Origin: Pseudomonas fluorescens HK44
GTDB taxonomy: Bacteria; Pseudomonadota; Gammaproteobacteria; Pseudomonadales; Pseudomonadaceae
Length of the DNA: 64,000 nt
NCBI RefSeq assembly: GCF_000217955.3
Contig: NZ_AFOY02000008.1
Coordinates: 1 to 64,000, forward strand
Direction of reading: 5' to 3'
Position numbers and translations under genes: made by a program. This document shows, in pieces, positions 1-9,900 of the stretch. The notes beneath the pieces are model-generated. The model was not told where the DNA came from. It made no database searches and worked only from the letters and a program-made list of their open reading frames with translations. The stretch's first letter is position 1. Each line of letters starts with the position of its first letter.

Positions 1-128
1 GATTCGAACTGATTCCCCACGCCACCCGATTCCCTTCCTGTGGCGGCTGCCAAAAGCCTTGTTCAACCACTCATGAGTATTGCGAGCGAAGTGTTCGCGA
101 TCTTCCCATTCTAGGTCGTGCGGTACGC

Positions 129-1130
129 CTTAGCGTTTTGCTCAGGCGGGTTGGCTGCCGCGATTGTGGCAAACGCATGGAAGGCGGTCAGTTGGCTGGA
201 TCGCTATGCCCGCATGACGCGCCGCTTGGCCGATACGGTCATTCAGGCCTGCGAGCGCCTTCCCACTCTGCACGTAGCCCAGATGTTTGGGTTGCATTGG
301 GACACCGTTCGGTTGCCTGGAGCGTCGTGCCTTGCAGGCGGTGTTGAGCGAGCTGCCAAAGGCGCAACCGCGACACCTGATTATGGACGAGTTCGCGTTG
401 TTCAAAGGTCATCGTTACGCCAGCGTTGTGCTGGATGCCGATACACGACGAGTGCTGTGGATCGGTGAAGGCCGTAGCCGAGCGGCAGTCAGGCCGTTCT
501 TCGAGGAGCTGGGGCCGGAGGGCTGCGCTCGAATCGAAGCGGTGGCGATGGACATGAATACTGCTTTTGATCTGGAGGTTCGCCAGCATTGCCCGAAAGC
601 GCGAGTGGTCTACGACCTTTTCCATGTGGTGGCCAAATATGGCCGAGAGGTGATTGATCGGGTCCGCGTCGACGAGGCTAACCGGCTGCGTCATGACAAG
701 CCGGCTCGCAAGGTCATCAAGCAGGCGCGATGGCTGTTACTGCGTAACCCGCAGAACCTGAAAACGCCGGAACAACAGGTCCATTTGCAGGATTTGCTGG
801 CGGCCAACCAAGCGTTGATGACGGTCTATTTGATGAAGGCTGAACTCAAAACGCTCTGGACGCCGAGTGCTGCCTGGGCTTGGAGATCGGCCTGGAAGCA
901 ATGGCTGCGCCATGCACATGAAAGCGAAATACCGGCTCTGATCCAGTTTGCCAAACGGCTAAAAGCTTAACTGGCGGGGCATCGTCAGTCGGGTTCGCTG
1001 GCCGATGCACACCGGTCAGTTGGAAGGAATAAACAATCGAATAAAGGTCATCAAGCGGATGGCGTACGGTTACCGGGATAGCGAGTTCTTTTTCATGAAG
1101 ATCAAGAGCGTCTTTCCCGGTAATCCGTAT
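129..1130 (+). pseudogene. Decayed ISL3-family transposase
   Basis: This is a remnant of a DDE transposase of the ISL3 family (DDE_Tnp_ISL3), readable only by switching frame three times. A CxxC piece (CRDCGKRME) reads to about 183, then WLDRYARMTRRLADT to about 312, then the catalytic core (LIMDEFALFKGHRYASV onward) to a stop at 968-970, then GQLEGINNRIKVIKRMAYGY to the end near 1130. Each switch fits a one-base indel: an extra G near 183, an extra C near 309, a lost base near 968. The N-terminal part is not recognisable upstream. I infer a dead element. The frame changes could in part be assembly errors, but three in 1 kb points to decay. Confidence 0.8.
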
Positions 1131-1137
1131 GAACCAC

Positions 1138-1169
1138 AAAAAAGGCCTCCCGAAGGAGGCCTCTTTTTT
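1138..1169. terminator. Bidirectional intrinsic terminator (glnA / ISL3 remnant)
   Basis: GGCCTCC-cgaa-GGAGGCC hairpin flanked by A-runs on the left and a T-run on the right. It lies 30 bp beyond the glnA stop codon and can act on both strands. Confidence 0.85.
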
Positions 1170-1198
1170 GTCACGCCGCGTGCGCGAGCGTTACTGGA

Positions 1199-2605
1199 TC
1201 AGCAGCTGTAGTACAGCTCGTATTCCAGTGGGTGTACGAAGGTGCGTACTTTGATTTCTTCTTCGCTTTTCAGGGCGATGTAAGCGTCGATGAAGTCGTC
1301 GCTGAATACGCCGCCTTTGGTCAGGAACGCACGACCTTTGTCCAGCTCTTCCAGGGCTTCTTTCAGGCTGCCGCAAACTTGTGGGATCTCTTTCGCCTCT
1401 TCAGGCGGCAGGTCGTACAGGTTTTTGTCGGCAGCATCGCCTGGGTGGATCTTGTTCTGGATGCCGTCCAGGCCAGCCATCAACAGTGCAGCGAAGCCCA
1501 GGTACGGGTTGGCTGCCGGATCCGGGAAGCGTGCTTCGATACGGCGAGCGCGAGGGCTCGACACGTAAGGAATACGGATCGAAGCGGAACGGTTGCGAGC
1601 CGAGTAGGCCAGCATTACTGGAGCTTCGAAACCTGGGACCAGACGCTTGTAGGAGTTGGTCGACGGGTTGGTGAAGCCGTTCAGGGCCTTACCGTGCTTG
1701 ATGATGCCGCCGATGAAGTACAGGGCGGTGTCGGACAGGCCGGCATAACCTTCGCCAGCGAAGGTGTTCTTGCCATCTTTGGCGATGGACAGGTGAACGT
1801 GCATACCCGAACCGTTGTCGCCGTACAGTGGCTTAGGCATGAAGGTCGCGGTGCGGCCGTAGGCATCGGCAACGTTGTGTACGCAGTACTTCAGGGTCTG
1901 AACTTCGTCAGCCTTGGCGACCAGGGTGTTGAACTTCACACCGATTTCGTTCTGGCCGGCAGTCGCCACTTCGTGGTGGTGAACTTCGATGACCAGGCCC
2001 ATTTCTTCCATGGCGTTGCACATGGAGGTACGGATTTCGTGGTCGTGGTCGAACGGCGGAACCGGGAAGTAGCCGCCTTTGACGCCTGGACGGTGGCCTT
2101 TGTTGCCGCCTTCCACGTCCTGGTCGGACATCCACGAACCTTGTTCGGAGTAGATCTTGAACATCGAGCCGGAGATGTCGGACTTGAACTTCACTTCGTC
2201 GAAGATGAAGAACTCAGGCTCTGGACCGACGAAAACGGTGTCGCCGATACCGGTGGACTTCAGGTATTCCTCGGCGCGCTTGGCGATGGCACGTGGGTCA
2301 CGGTCATAGCCTTGCATGGTCGAAGGTTCGATCACGTCGCAAACCAGGATCAGGGTCGGCTCTTCGGTGAACGGGTCCAGAACGGCAGTGGTGTCGTCCG
2401 GCATCAGGATCATGTCGGAAGCTTCGATGCCTTTCCAGCCAGCAATGGAGGAACCGTCGAACATTTTGCCTTCTTCGAAGAAAGCTTCATCCAGCGCATC
2501 GCGAGCCGGCATGGTCACGTGGTGCTGAGTGCCTTTTGTGTCCGTGAAGCGCAGATCAATCCATTTGACGTCATGATCTTTGATGAGTTGAACCGACTTC
2601 GACAT
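1199..2605 (-). CDS. glnA: Type I glutamine synthetase
   Basis: GlnA makes glutamine from glutamate, ammonia and ATP in the cytoplasm and is the main ammonium-assimilating enzyme. The 468-residue length is that of GSI-beta dodecameric enzymes. Visible motifs are the N-terminal beta-grasp with FDGSSIAGW, the catalytic-domain signature [10 protein letters not shown], and the LYDLPPEE loop whose Tyr397 is the adenylylation site in this subclass, so GlnE control is expected. A good Shine-Dalgarno (GGAGG) precedes the ATG. The gene is followed by a strong terminator and preceded by a sigma-54 promoter, so it appears monocistronic. Confidence 0.98.
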   Translation of the reverse strand: MSKSVQLIKDHDVKWIDLRFTDTKGTQHHVTMPARDALDEAFFEEGKMFDGSSIAGWKGIEASDMILMPDDTTAVLDPFTEEPTLILVCDVIEPSTMQGYDRDPRAIAKRAEEYLKSTGIGDTVFVGPEPEFFIFDEVKFKSDISGSMFKIYSEQGSWMSDQDVEGGNKGHRPGVKGGYFPVPPFDHDHEIRTSMCNAMEEMGLVIEVHHHEVATAGQNEIGVKFNTLVAKADEVQTLKYCVHNVADAYGRTATFMPKPLYGDNGSGMHVHLSIAKDGKNTFAGEGYAGLSDTALYFIGGIIKHGKALNGFTNPSTNSYKRLVPGFEAPVMLAYSARNRSASIRIPYVSSPRARRIEARFPDPAANPYLGFAALLMAGLDGIQNKIHPGDAADKNLYDLPPEEAKEIPQVCGSLKEALEELDKGRAFLTKGGVFSDDFIDAYIALKSEEEIKVRTFVHPLEYELYYSC

Positions 2606-2703
2606 AGTGTCCTCCGGGTGGCTTCGGGCTTAGTAGTGGATGCCCTTAGAATGTGGGTGATGCCGGCGCGAATACTCTGCCTTGGCAACCTGCCTCACAA
2701 GGG

Positions 2704-2719
2704 AGCAAATTGCATGCCA
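2704..2719 (-). promoter_or_regulatory. Sigma-54 promoter of glnA
   Basis: On the minus strand the sequence TGGCATGCAATTTGCT has GG and GC dinucleotides at the exact -24/-12 spacing of RpoN promoters. Transcription would start near 2693, about 90 nt before the glnA ATG. A partial NtrC-type site (TGGTGC half at 2835-2840, weaker left half) lies about 110 bp upstream of the -24 box. Nitrogen-responsive control by NtrC is known for glnA in Proteobacteria; the site assignment here is by eye. Confidence 0.75.
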
Positions 2720-2865
2720 GTGCCCCGACTTGGGTTTATTGCCCCAATATCACGCTTATAAGCGTGCAAAGCGCTTTAAAACGGAAAATCTTGCCCCTTA
2801 ATGTAGCGCTCAATTCCACAAACGACCTGTTTTGGTGCGCTGAAAACCTTCTGCACATTAACTGG

Positions 2866-2893
2866 TTAAACCTTGAGCAATTTCCGCTATAAT
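2866..2893 (+). promoter_or_regulatory. Sigma-70-type promoter of thiI
   Basis: A perfect TATAAT (2888-2893) with a poor -35-like TTAAAC (2866-2871) at 16-bp spacing, 43 nt before the thiI start codon and divergent from glnA. Confidence 0.5.
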
Positions 2894-2935
2894 CCGCGCC
2901 CCCCTTTTTCGGCTGGCCCTGCGCGCGCTGTTTTC

Positions 2936-4390
2936 ATGAAACTAATCGTAAAAGTCTTCCCCGAGATCACCATCAAGAGCCGCCCGGTACGGATGCGTTT
3001 CATCCGTCAATTGGCCAAAAACATCCGTGCCGTGCTCCGCGATCTGGACCCGGCCGTGGTGGTGAACGGCGTGTGGGACAACCTCGAGCTGGAAACGCGC
3101 GTCAGTGACCCCAAGGCCCTGAAGGACATGACCGAGCGCCTGAGCTGCATGCCGGGCATCGCGCATTTCCTGCAGGTCGACGAGTACCCGCTGGGCGACT
3201 TCGACGACATCGTCGCCAAGTGCAAGCAGCACTTCGGCGATTCGCTGGCGGGGAAGATTTTTTCGGTGCGTTGCAAGCGTGCGGGCAAGCACGAATTCAG
3301 CTCGATGGACGTCGAGAAATACGTCGGCAGCCAGCTGCGTCGTCAGTGCGGTGCCGCTGGAATTTCGCTGAAAGAACCAGAAGTCGAAGTTCGCATCGAA
3401 ATTCGCGACCAACGGTTGTTTGTGATCCACAGCCAGCACAACAGCATCGGCGGCTACCCGCTTGGCGCGCTGGAACAGACCCTGGTGCTGATGTCCGGCG
3501 GTTTCGATTCCACCGTCGCGGCTTACCAGATCATGCGTCGCGGGCTGATGGCCCACTTCTGCTTCTTCAATCTTGGCGGGCGTGCCCACGAATTGGGCGT
3601 AATGGAAGTCGCGCATTTCATCTGGAAGAAGTACGGCAGCTCCCAGCGCGTGTTATTTGTCAGTGTGCCGTTCGAGGAAGTGCTGGGAGAAATTCTCGGC
3701 AAAGTCGATAACAGTCATATGGGCGTAGTATTGAAGCGTATGATGTTGCGCGCTGCGTCCCGGATCGCGGATCGGCTGGACATCGAGGCGCTGGTCACCG
3801 GCGAAGCGATTTCCCAGGTTTCCAGCCAGACGCTGCCGAACCTGTCCGTGATCGACTGCGTGACCGACAAGCTGGTGTTGCGCCCGCTGATCGCCAGTCA
3901 CAAGCAGGACATCATCGACCTGGCAAACGAAATCGGCACCGCCGATTTCGCCAAGCACATGCCGGAGTATTGCGGGGTCATTTCGGTGAACCCCAAGACC
4001 CACGCCAAGCGTCCGCGCGTGGAGCATGAAGAGAAAGAATTCGATATGGCAGTGCTCGAGCGTGCGCTCGAGAACGCCAAGCTGGTGCCGATCGATCGGG
4101 TGATCGACGAATTGGGCCAGGATGTGCAGGTTGAAGAAGTCAGTGAGGCGCTGGCCGGTCAGATCATCATCGACATCCGTCACCCGGATGCCGCCGAAGA
4201 CGACCCGCTGGAGCTTGCTGGCATCGAGGTACAAGCGATGCCGTTTTATGCTCTGAACGCTCGTTTCAAGGAACTGGACCCTACTCGCCAGTACCTGCTG
4301 TATTGCGACAAAGGCGTGATGAGTCGCCTGCATGCTCACCATTTGCTCAGTGAGGGGCATGCCAATGTGCGCGTTTATCGACCGAGCTAA
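2936..4390 (+). CDS. thiI: tRNA 4-thiouridine synthase / thiazole sulfur carrier
   Basis: ThiI uses ATP and persulfide sulfur from IscS to thiolate U8 of tRNA and feeds sulfur to thiamin thiazole synthesis. The 484-residue protein has an N-terminal ferredoxin-like/THUMP region, a PP-loop SGGFDS at residues 187-192, and a C-terminal rhodanese domain with Cys457 in YCDKGVMS (equivalent of the catalytic Cys456 in E. coli). A second conserved Cys lies in [10 protein letters not shown] chose the ATG at 2936 because [11 protein letters not shown] is the usual N-terminus; the reading frame is open further upstream but runs through the promoter. Confidence 0.95.
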   Translation: MKLIVKVFPEITIKSRPVRMRFIRQLAKNIRAVLRDLDPAVVVNGVWDNLELETRVSDPKALKDMTERLSCMPGIAHFLQVDEYPLGDFDDIVAKCKQHFGDSLAGKIFSVRCKRAGKHEFSSMDVEKYVGSQLRRQCGAAGISLKEPEVEVRIEIRDQRLFVIHSQHNSIGGYPLGALEQTLVLMSGGFDSTVAAYQIMRRGLMAHFCFFNLGGRAHELGVMEVAHFIWKKYGSSQRVLFVSVPFEEVLGEILGKVDNSHMGVVLKRMMLRAASRIADRLDIEALVTGEAISQVSSQTLPNLSVIDCVTDKLVLRPLIASHKQDIIDLANEIGTADFAKHMPEYCGVISVNPKTHAKRPRVEHEEKEFDMAVLERALENAKLVPIDRVIDELGQDVQVEEVSEALAGQIIIDIRHPDAAEDDPLELAGIEVQAMPFYALNARFKELDPTRQYLLYCDKGVMSRLHAHHLLSEGHANVRVYRPS

Positions 4391-4529
4391 GAGCCCGGGG
4401 CTGTTTGCCTGTGGCCTGCGTCACCGGCCCCCCGACGCCGCCGTCAAGCTGTAACGGCAAGGCCTGACTCTACTGTAAATCGCTGCCAAGACTTGTCAGC
4501 ACACCGAATCCTCTGATCGAGATACACAA

Positions 4530-6350
4530 GTGATCGAAAATCTACGCAACATCGCCATCATTGCTCACGTTGACCATGGTAAGACCACCCTGGTAGACAA
4601 GCTCTTGCGTCAATCCGGCACCCTGGAGCGCAACGAGCTCAACGACGAGCGCGTGATGGACTCCAACGACCAGGAGAAAGAGCGCGGTATTACCATTCTG
4701 GCGAAAAACACCGCCATCAACTGGAACGGCTACCACATCAACATCGTGGACACCCCGGGCCACGCCGACTTCGGCGGCGAAGTTGAACGCGTAATGTCGA
4801 TGGTTGACTCCGTTCTGCTGCTGGTTGACGCTCAAGACGGCCCTATGCCGCAAACCCGTTTCGTGACCAAGAAGGCCTTCGAAGCCGGCCTGCGTCCGAT
4901 CGTGTGCATCAACAAGGTTGACCGTCCAGGCGCGCGTCCGGACTGGGTTCTGGACCAGATCTTCGACCTGTTCGACAACCTGGGCGCCACCGAAGAACAG
5001 CTGGACTTCAAAGTCGTCTACGCCTCGGCCCTGAACGGTATTGCCGGTCTGGACCACGCCGACATGGCTGAAGACATGACCCCGCTGTACCAGTCGATCG
5101 TCGACAACGTACCTGCGCCGAAAGTCGACCGTGACGGTCCGTTCCAGATGCAGATCTCCGCACTGGACTACAACAGCTTCCTGGGTGTTATCGGCGTTGG
5201 CCGTATCGCTCGTGGTCGCGTCAAGCCGAACACCCCGGTTGTCGCTATCAGCGCCGACGGCAAGAAGCGTAACGGTCGTATCCTGAAGCTGATGGGTCAC
5301 CACGGTCTGCACCGTATCGACGTTGAAGAAGCCGCCGCAGGCGACATCGTGTGCATCAGCGGTATGGACGAGCTGTTCATCTCCGACACCCTGTGCCAGC
5401 TGGACACCCCGGAGGCGATGAAGCCTCTGACCGTCGACGAGCCAACCGTTTCCATGACCTTCCAGGTCAACGACTCGCCTTTCTGCGGTAAAGAAGGCAA
5501 GTTCGTGACTTCCCGTAACATCAAGGAACGTCTGGACAAAGAGCTGCTGTACAACGTTGCACTGCGCGTTGAAGAAGGCGACTCGGCTGACAAGTTCAAG
5601 GTTTCCGGCCGTGGTGAGCTGCACCTCTCGGTACTGATCGAAACCATGCGTCGCGAAGGCTTCGAAATGGGCGTTGGTCGTCCGGAAGTGATCATCCGTC
5701 AAGTTGACGGCGTGAAGCAGGAACCGTTCGAAAACGTAACCATCGACACCCCTGAAGAATCCCAGGGCAAGGTCATGGAAGAGATGGGCCTGCGTAAAGG
5801 CGACCTGACCAACATGGTGCCGGATGGCAAAGGCCGTGTTCGTCTGGAATACAACATCCCTGCTCGCGGTCTGATCGGTTTCCGTAACCAGTTCCTGACC
5901 CTGACCAACGGTGCTGGCATCCTGACCTCGATCTTCGATCGCTACGACACCATGAAGTCCGGCGACATGTCCGGCCGTCAGAACGGTGTTCTGGTATCGG
6001 TAGAAACCGGCAAGGCGCTGACCTACTCCCTGGAAACCCTGCAGGCGCGTGGCAAGCTGTTCGTTGAACACGGTCAAGAGATCTACAACGGTCAGATCGT
6101 TGGTCTGAACAGCCGTGACAACGACATGGGCGTCAACCCAACCAAAGGCAAGAAGCTCGACAACATGCGTGCTTCGGGTAAAGACGAAACCATCGCCCTG
6201 GTTCCACCTGTTCGCTTCACCCTGGAACAGGCCCTGGAATTCATCCAGGACGATGAATTGTGCGAAGTGACTCCGAAGTCCATTCGTCTTCGTAAAAAGA
6301 TTCTTGACGAAGGCGAGCGTACCCGCGCTGCCAAGAAAGCCAAGAACTGA
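4530..6350 (+). CDS. typA: Ribosome-associated translational GTPase TypA/BipA
   Basis: TypA is an EF-G-like GTPase that binds the ribosome and acts in stress adaptation and 50S assembly at low temperature. The 606-residue length is typical. Near the N-terminus the G1 loop AHVDHGKTT (residues 12-20) is followed by RGITI, DTPGH and NKVD motifs, then EF-Tu domain 2 and EF-G III/V-like domains and the BipA C-terminal domain. The start is a GTG giving [10 protein letters not shown], as in other pseudomonads. It sits 139 bp after thiI and ends in a strong terminator. The intervening gap shows no gene. Confidence 0.97.
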   Translation: MIENLRNIAIIAHVDHGKTTLVDKLLRQSGTLERNELNDERVMDSNDQEKERGITILAKNTAINWNGYHINIVDTPGHADFGGEVERVMSMVDSVLLLVDAQDGPMPQTRFVTKKAFEAGLRPIVCINKVDRPGARPDWVLDQIFDLFDNLGATEEQLDFKVVYASALNGIAGLDHADMAEDMTPLYQSIVDNVPAPKVDRDGPFQMQISALDYNSFLGVIGVGRIARGRVKPNTPVVAISADGKKRNGRILKLMGHHGLHRIDVEEAAAGDIVCISGMDELFISDTLCQLDTPEAMKPLTVDEPTVSMTFQVNDSPFCGKEGKFVTSRNIKERLDKELLYNVALRVEEGDSADKFKVSGRGELHLSVLIETMRREGFEMGVGRPEVIIRQVDGVKQEPFENVTIDTPEESQGKVMEEMGLRKGDLTNMVPDGKGRVRLEYNIPARGLIGFRNQFLTLTNGAGILTSIFDRYDTMKSGDMSGRQNGVLVSVETGKALTYSLETLQARGKLFVEHGQEIYNGQIVGLNSRDNDMGVNPTKGKKLDNMRASGKDETIALVPPVRFTLEQALEFIQDDELCEVTPKSIRLRKKILDEGERTRAAKKAKN

Positions 6351-6369
6351 GTTAACTCAGGCTGAATGA

Positions 6370-6404
6370 AAACGCCCCCGGTCGAAAGGCCGGGGGCGTT
6401 TTTG
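6370..6404 (+). terminator. Intrinsic terminator of typA
   Basis: ACGCCCCCGGTC-gaaa-GGCCGGGGGCGT stem followed by a T-run, 20 bp after the typA stop. Confidence 0.92.
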
Positions 6405-6440
6405 TTTGTCTGGGGTTTGTGCGGTGTTTGTCCCGGCCTC

Positions 6441-6460
6441 ATCGCGAGCAGGCTCGCGAT
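6441..6460. repeat. Truncated class-A REP
   Basis: ATCGCGAGC-ag-GCTCGCGAT, a perfect 9-bp palindrome that matches the loop side of the class-A REP family found elsewhere in the window but lacks the CTCCCAC arm. Confidence 0.6.
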
Positions 6461-6489
6461 GGCACCCTGTCAGGCAGCGAAGATGAGGA

Positions 6490-6927
6490 TCAGAACTTGT
6501 CCAGCGTCCGCGGATTGCTCTCGCGCACGACTTCTTTTGGCTTGTACGCGCAATACCCGGGCCGCGGGCCGATTTTCGGGTGGTTGCGGCAAGTATCCGG
6601 GCGCTTTTCATAAATAGTGCACAAACGGCTCTTACGATCCAGATACAGGCAATCGTTGTTGCTCATGCGCTGGAGGGTGAAGATCTCGGACTTTTGATTG
6701 TAGCGCTCGACAATCCCCTCCTTCTGCAAGCGCTTGGCGATGTTCTTGGGTGGATCGCCCAGTTCGAATTCGTCGACGATGCCGATGCGGATCAGGTCTT
6801 TGATCTTGACCTCGACCGGCAGCGTGCAGCAGCTGGACACGCACGAGCCGCACATCGGGGCAGAGTATTTGGCCCAGGTATCGAGACGGTCGATCTCCGC
6901 GGCGGCGATCAGGTTCGGCTTCATCAT
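6490..6927 (-). CDS. YkgJ-type cysteine-cluster protein
   Basis: A 145-residue cytoplasmic protein with the CxxCxxxCC cluster at Cys26, Cys29, Cys33 and Cys34 and further cysteines in NDCLYLD, RLCTIYEKRPDTCRNHP and GYCAYKP. This is the signature of the CxxCxxCC / YkgJ family (PF03692), thought to bind zinc or an Fe-S cluster; its biochemical role is unknown. It converges on typA and diverges from glgP, so it is probably transcribed alone. Confidence 0.88.
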   Translation of the reverse strand: MMKPNLIAAAEIDRLDTWAKYSAPMCGSCVSSCCTLPVEVKIKDLIRIGIVDEFELGDPPKNIAKRLQKEGIVERYNQKSEIFTLQRMSNNDCLYLDRKSRLCTIYEKRPDTCRNHPKIGPRPGYCAYKPKEVVRESNPRTLDKF

Positions 6928-7179
6928 GTGGAATTACCAGCGTGCATCAGGGCGCGCGATCATACCGGGACTGGTGATTTTTTGAACGACCATTTGCCGG
7001 TTTTTTTATGGCTACACTGAATTTTTCGAGCGGTCGGCATGGCATCTGCATCTTTTCAACGTGTATCGGCAAGGAGATAGGCTCGATTCAGGCGATTGCA
7101 AAAAACGCCGAACGAGTGCATTTATCTCATGTCAGACCGACTAGGCTCGTCTATTTCATGCTCGTCCGAGGTCCTATCG

Positions 7180-9630
7180 ATGACTCAAGAACCACTAGTT
7201 CGTGAAGCTGAAGTGGCCGCATTTCGCGACGCCGTATTGACCAAACTTACCTATGCCGTGGGCAAGGACCCGGATCACGCTTTTGACCATGACTGGTTTG
7301 AAGCCATTGCCCTGGCGGCGCGTGATCACATGGTCGAGCACTGGATGGACCACACGCGGCAGATCTACCGCAAAGGTCAGAAGCGCGTTTACTACCTCTC
7401 GCTGGAATTCCTCATCGGCCGCCTGCTCTACGACAGCCTGAGCAACCTTGGCCTGCTCGATGTGGCTCGTGCAGCACTGACCGAGCTGGGTGTCGACCTC
7501 GAACGCATTCGCCTGCTGGAGCCGGACGCCGCACTGGGCAACGGTGGCCTCGGCCGTCTGGCGGCGTGCTTCATGGAAAGCATGTCGACGCTCGGCATCG
7601 CCGGCCATGGCTACGGTATTCGTTATGAACACGGGTTGTTCCGCCAGGCCGTTGTCGATGGCTGGCAGCAGGAGCAAACCGAAAACTGGCTGGATTTCGG
7701 CAACCCCTGGGAATTCGAGCGGCCGGAAGTGGCTTACCCGATCGGCTTTGGTGGCAGCGTTGAAACCGTGACCGATGAGACCGGCAGGTCCAAACAAGTC
7801 TGGACGCCGGCAGAAACCGTTCGCGCAATTGCTTACGACACGCCAGTCGTCGGCTGGCGTGGCGCTAGCGTCAACACCTTGCGCCTCTGGCGTGCACGCG
7901 CCATGGAAGACTTGCACCTGGAGCGCTTCAACGCCGGCGACCATTTGGGTGCGGTGGCCGAAGTGGCCCGTGCGGAAAGCATCTCCCGCGTGCTCTATCC
8001 CGCCGACAGCACCGAGGCCGGTCAGGAACTGCGGTTGCGTCAGGAGTACTTCTTCGTCGCCGCATCCTTGCAGGACCTGTTGCGCCGTCACCGCAACATG
8101 CACACCTCGGTGCTGACCCTGGGCGATCACGCGGCGATCCAGCTCAACGATACGCACCCCTCGATCGCCGTGGCCGAATTGATGCGTCAGTTGGTCGATG
8201 TGTACGACGTGGCGTGGGACGCGGCCTGGCAAATCACGGTCGATACGCTTTCCTACACCAACCACACACTCTTGCCTGAAGCGCTGGAAACCTGGCCAGT
8301 CGGTTTGATGGAACGGATGCTGCCGCGGCACATGCAGATCATCTATTTGATCAACGCCCATCACATTGACTCGCTGCGCGCCAAAGGCATTCATGACTTT
8401 GACGTATTGCGCGCGGTGTCGCTGATCGAGGAAGACAACGGTCGCCGGGTGCGCATGGGTAACCTGGCGTTTCTGGGTTCCCACAGTGTTAATGGTGTGT
8501 CCGGCCTGCACACCCAGTTGATGCGCAGCACGGTATTTTCCGAGTTGCACAAGCTGTACCCGGAGCGAATCAACAACAAGACCAACGGCATTACGTTCCG
8601 CCGCTGGCTCTATCAGGCCAACCCGGAACTGACCTCGATGATGGTCGATGCACTGGGCCCGGATCTGCTGGATAACCCGGAACAGAAACTGATCGGCCTG
8701 GAGCCGTTTGCCGAGAAAGCGGCGTTCCGCAACAAGTTCGCCGAACAGCGCCTGCACAGTAAAAAAGCCTTGGCCTATCTGATTCATGAGCGGTTGGGGA
8801 TCGCGGTCAATCCGGCGGCGATGTTCGACGTGCAGGTCAAACGGATTCACGAGTACAAGCGCCAGTTGCTCAACCTGATGCACACCGTTGCGCTGTACCA
8901 GGCGATCCGCGCCGAGCCGGAAGTCGATTGGGTGCCGCGGGTGAAGATCTTTGCCGGTAAAGCTGCCGCGAGTTATCACCAGGCCAAGTTGATCATCAAA
9001 CTGACCAACGACATCGCCCGGGTGGTCAACAACGACCCGACGGTGCGCGGTTTGCTGAAAGTGGTGTTCTTGCCCAACTACAACGTCAGCCTGGCGGAAA
9101 GCATCATTCCGGCGGCCGACCTGTCGGAGCAGATATCCACGGCCGGTTTTGAGGCTTCCGGTACCAGCAACATGAAGTTCGGGCTCAACGGCGCGCTGAC
9201 CATCGGCACCCTGGACGGTGCCAACGTGGAAATGAGTGAGCGCATCGGCGTCGAGCACATGTTCATCTTCGGTCTGACGGCGCAGCAGGTTGAGGCGCGC
9301 AAGCAGAATCACGAGTTCTATGCCGCACCGGACATCGCCGCTTCTCATCGACTGGGGGATGTGCTGCAAGCGATTCGCGGCGGTGTGTTTTCACCGGATG
9401 AGCCGTCGCGTTACACCGGGTTGATCGATTCGTTGATCGAATATGACCGCTTCCTGGTGTGTGCCGACTTCGATTCCTACTGGAATGCCCAGGTGCGGGT
9501 TGAAGAGCACTGGCACGACTCGAAGGCGTGGTGGCGCTCGGCGGTGCTCAACAGTGCGCGCATGGGCTGGTTCTCGTCCGACCGGACCATTCGCGAGTAC
9601 GCCACGGATATCTGGAAAGCGCTGGAGTAA
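7180..9630 (+). CDS. glgP: Glycogen/starch/alpha-glucan phosphorylase
   Basis: GlgP releases glucose-1-phosphate from alpha-1,4-glucans using PLP and phosphate. The 816-residue length matches pseudomonad enzymes. The PLP-attachment signature EASGTSNMKFGLNGAL is present with Lys666 as the predicted Schiff-base lysine, and NGGLGRLAACFMES near residue 130 is part of the active site. I placed the start at 7180 (MTQEPLVREAEV); the open frame continues 28 codons upstream but with no family-like sequence. No other glycogen gene is adjacent. Confidence 0.96.
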   Translation: MTQEPLVREAEVAAFRDAVLTKLTYAVGKDPDHAFDHDWFEAIALAARDHMVEHWMDHTRQIYRKGQKRVYYLSLEFLIGRLLYDSLSNLGLLDVARAALTELGVDLERIRLLEPDAALGNGGLGRLAACFMESMSTLGIAGHGYGIRYEHGLFRQAVVDGWQQEQTENWLDFGNPWEFERPEVAYPIGFGGSVETVTDETGRSKQVWTPAETVRAIAYDTPVVGWRGASVNTLRLWRARAMEDLHLERFNAGDHLGAVAEVARAESISRVLYPADSTEAGQELRLRQEYFFVAASLQDLLRRHRNMHTSVLTLGDHAAIQLNDTHPSIAVAELMRQLVDVYDVAWDAAWQITVDTLSYTNHTLLPEALETWPVGLMERMLPRHMQIIYLINAHHIDSLRAKGIHDFDVLRAVSLIEEDNGRRVRMGNLAFLGSHSVNGVSGLHTQLMRSTVFSELHKLYPERINNKTNGITFRRWLYQANPELTSMMVDALGPDLLDNPEQKLIGLEPFAEKAAFRNKFAEQRLHSKKALAYLIHERLGIAVNPAAMFDVQVKRIHEYKRQLLNLMHTVALYQAIRAEPEVDWVPRVKIFAGKAAASYHQAKLIIKLTNDIARVVNNDPTVRGLLKVVFLPNYNVSLAESIIPAADLSEQISTAGFEASGTSNMKFGLNGALTIGTLDGANVEMSERIGVEHMFIFGLTAQQVEARKQNHEFYAAPDIAASHRLGDVLQAIRGGVFSPDEPSRYTGLIDSLIEYDRFLVCADFDSYWNAQVRVEEHWHDSKAWWRSAVLNSARMGWFSSDRTIREYATDIWKALE

Positions 9631-9727
9631 CTTTTAGCCATAATTGCGAGCAAGGCCCAATGGTTATGGGGCCGGATCGATATACTAAGCGCCGGCTTCA
9701 CCGGGTAGCAGACACTGGTAATCCATT

Positions 9728-9815
9728 GTGGGAGCGAGCCTGCTCGCGATAGCGGTGTAACAGTCAGCATGAGTGTTGAATGTTATGGCCCCTTCGCGAG
9801 CAGGCTCGCTCCCAC
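9728..9815. repeat. Class-A REP pair (REPIN)
   Basis: Two inverted copies of the class-A palindrome (GTGGGAGCGAGCCTGCTCGC at 9728; its reverse complement ending at 9815) enclose about 45 bp. It lies in the 270-bp gap between glgP and the DUF2339 gene; no gene is visible there. Confidence 0.92.
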
Positions 9816-9900
9816 AGGTTTGTGTGGATTCACACTAAACTCAGCCAGACGCTGTATCGCCCGGACTCGCCCGGCAATGGGCCGCTTAGGGATATCGACC

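Noticed and set aside
1232..2761. Long open frame opposite glnA
   Set aside because: Antisense shadow of a strongly conserved gene in GC-rich DNA; no domain and no ribosome site.
7195..9369. Long open frame opposite glgP
   Set aside because: Antisense shadow without family motifs; GlgP is intact on the other strand.
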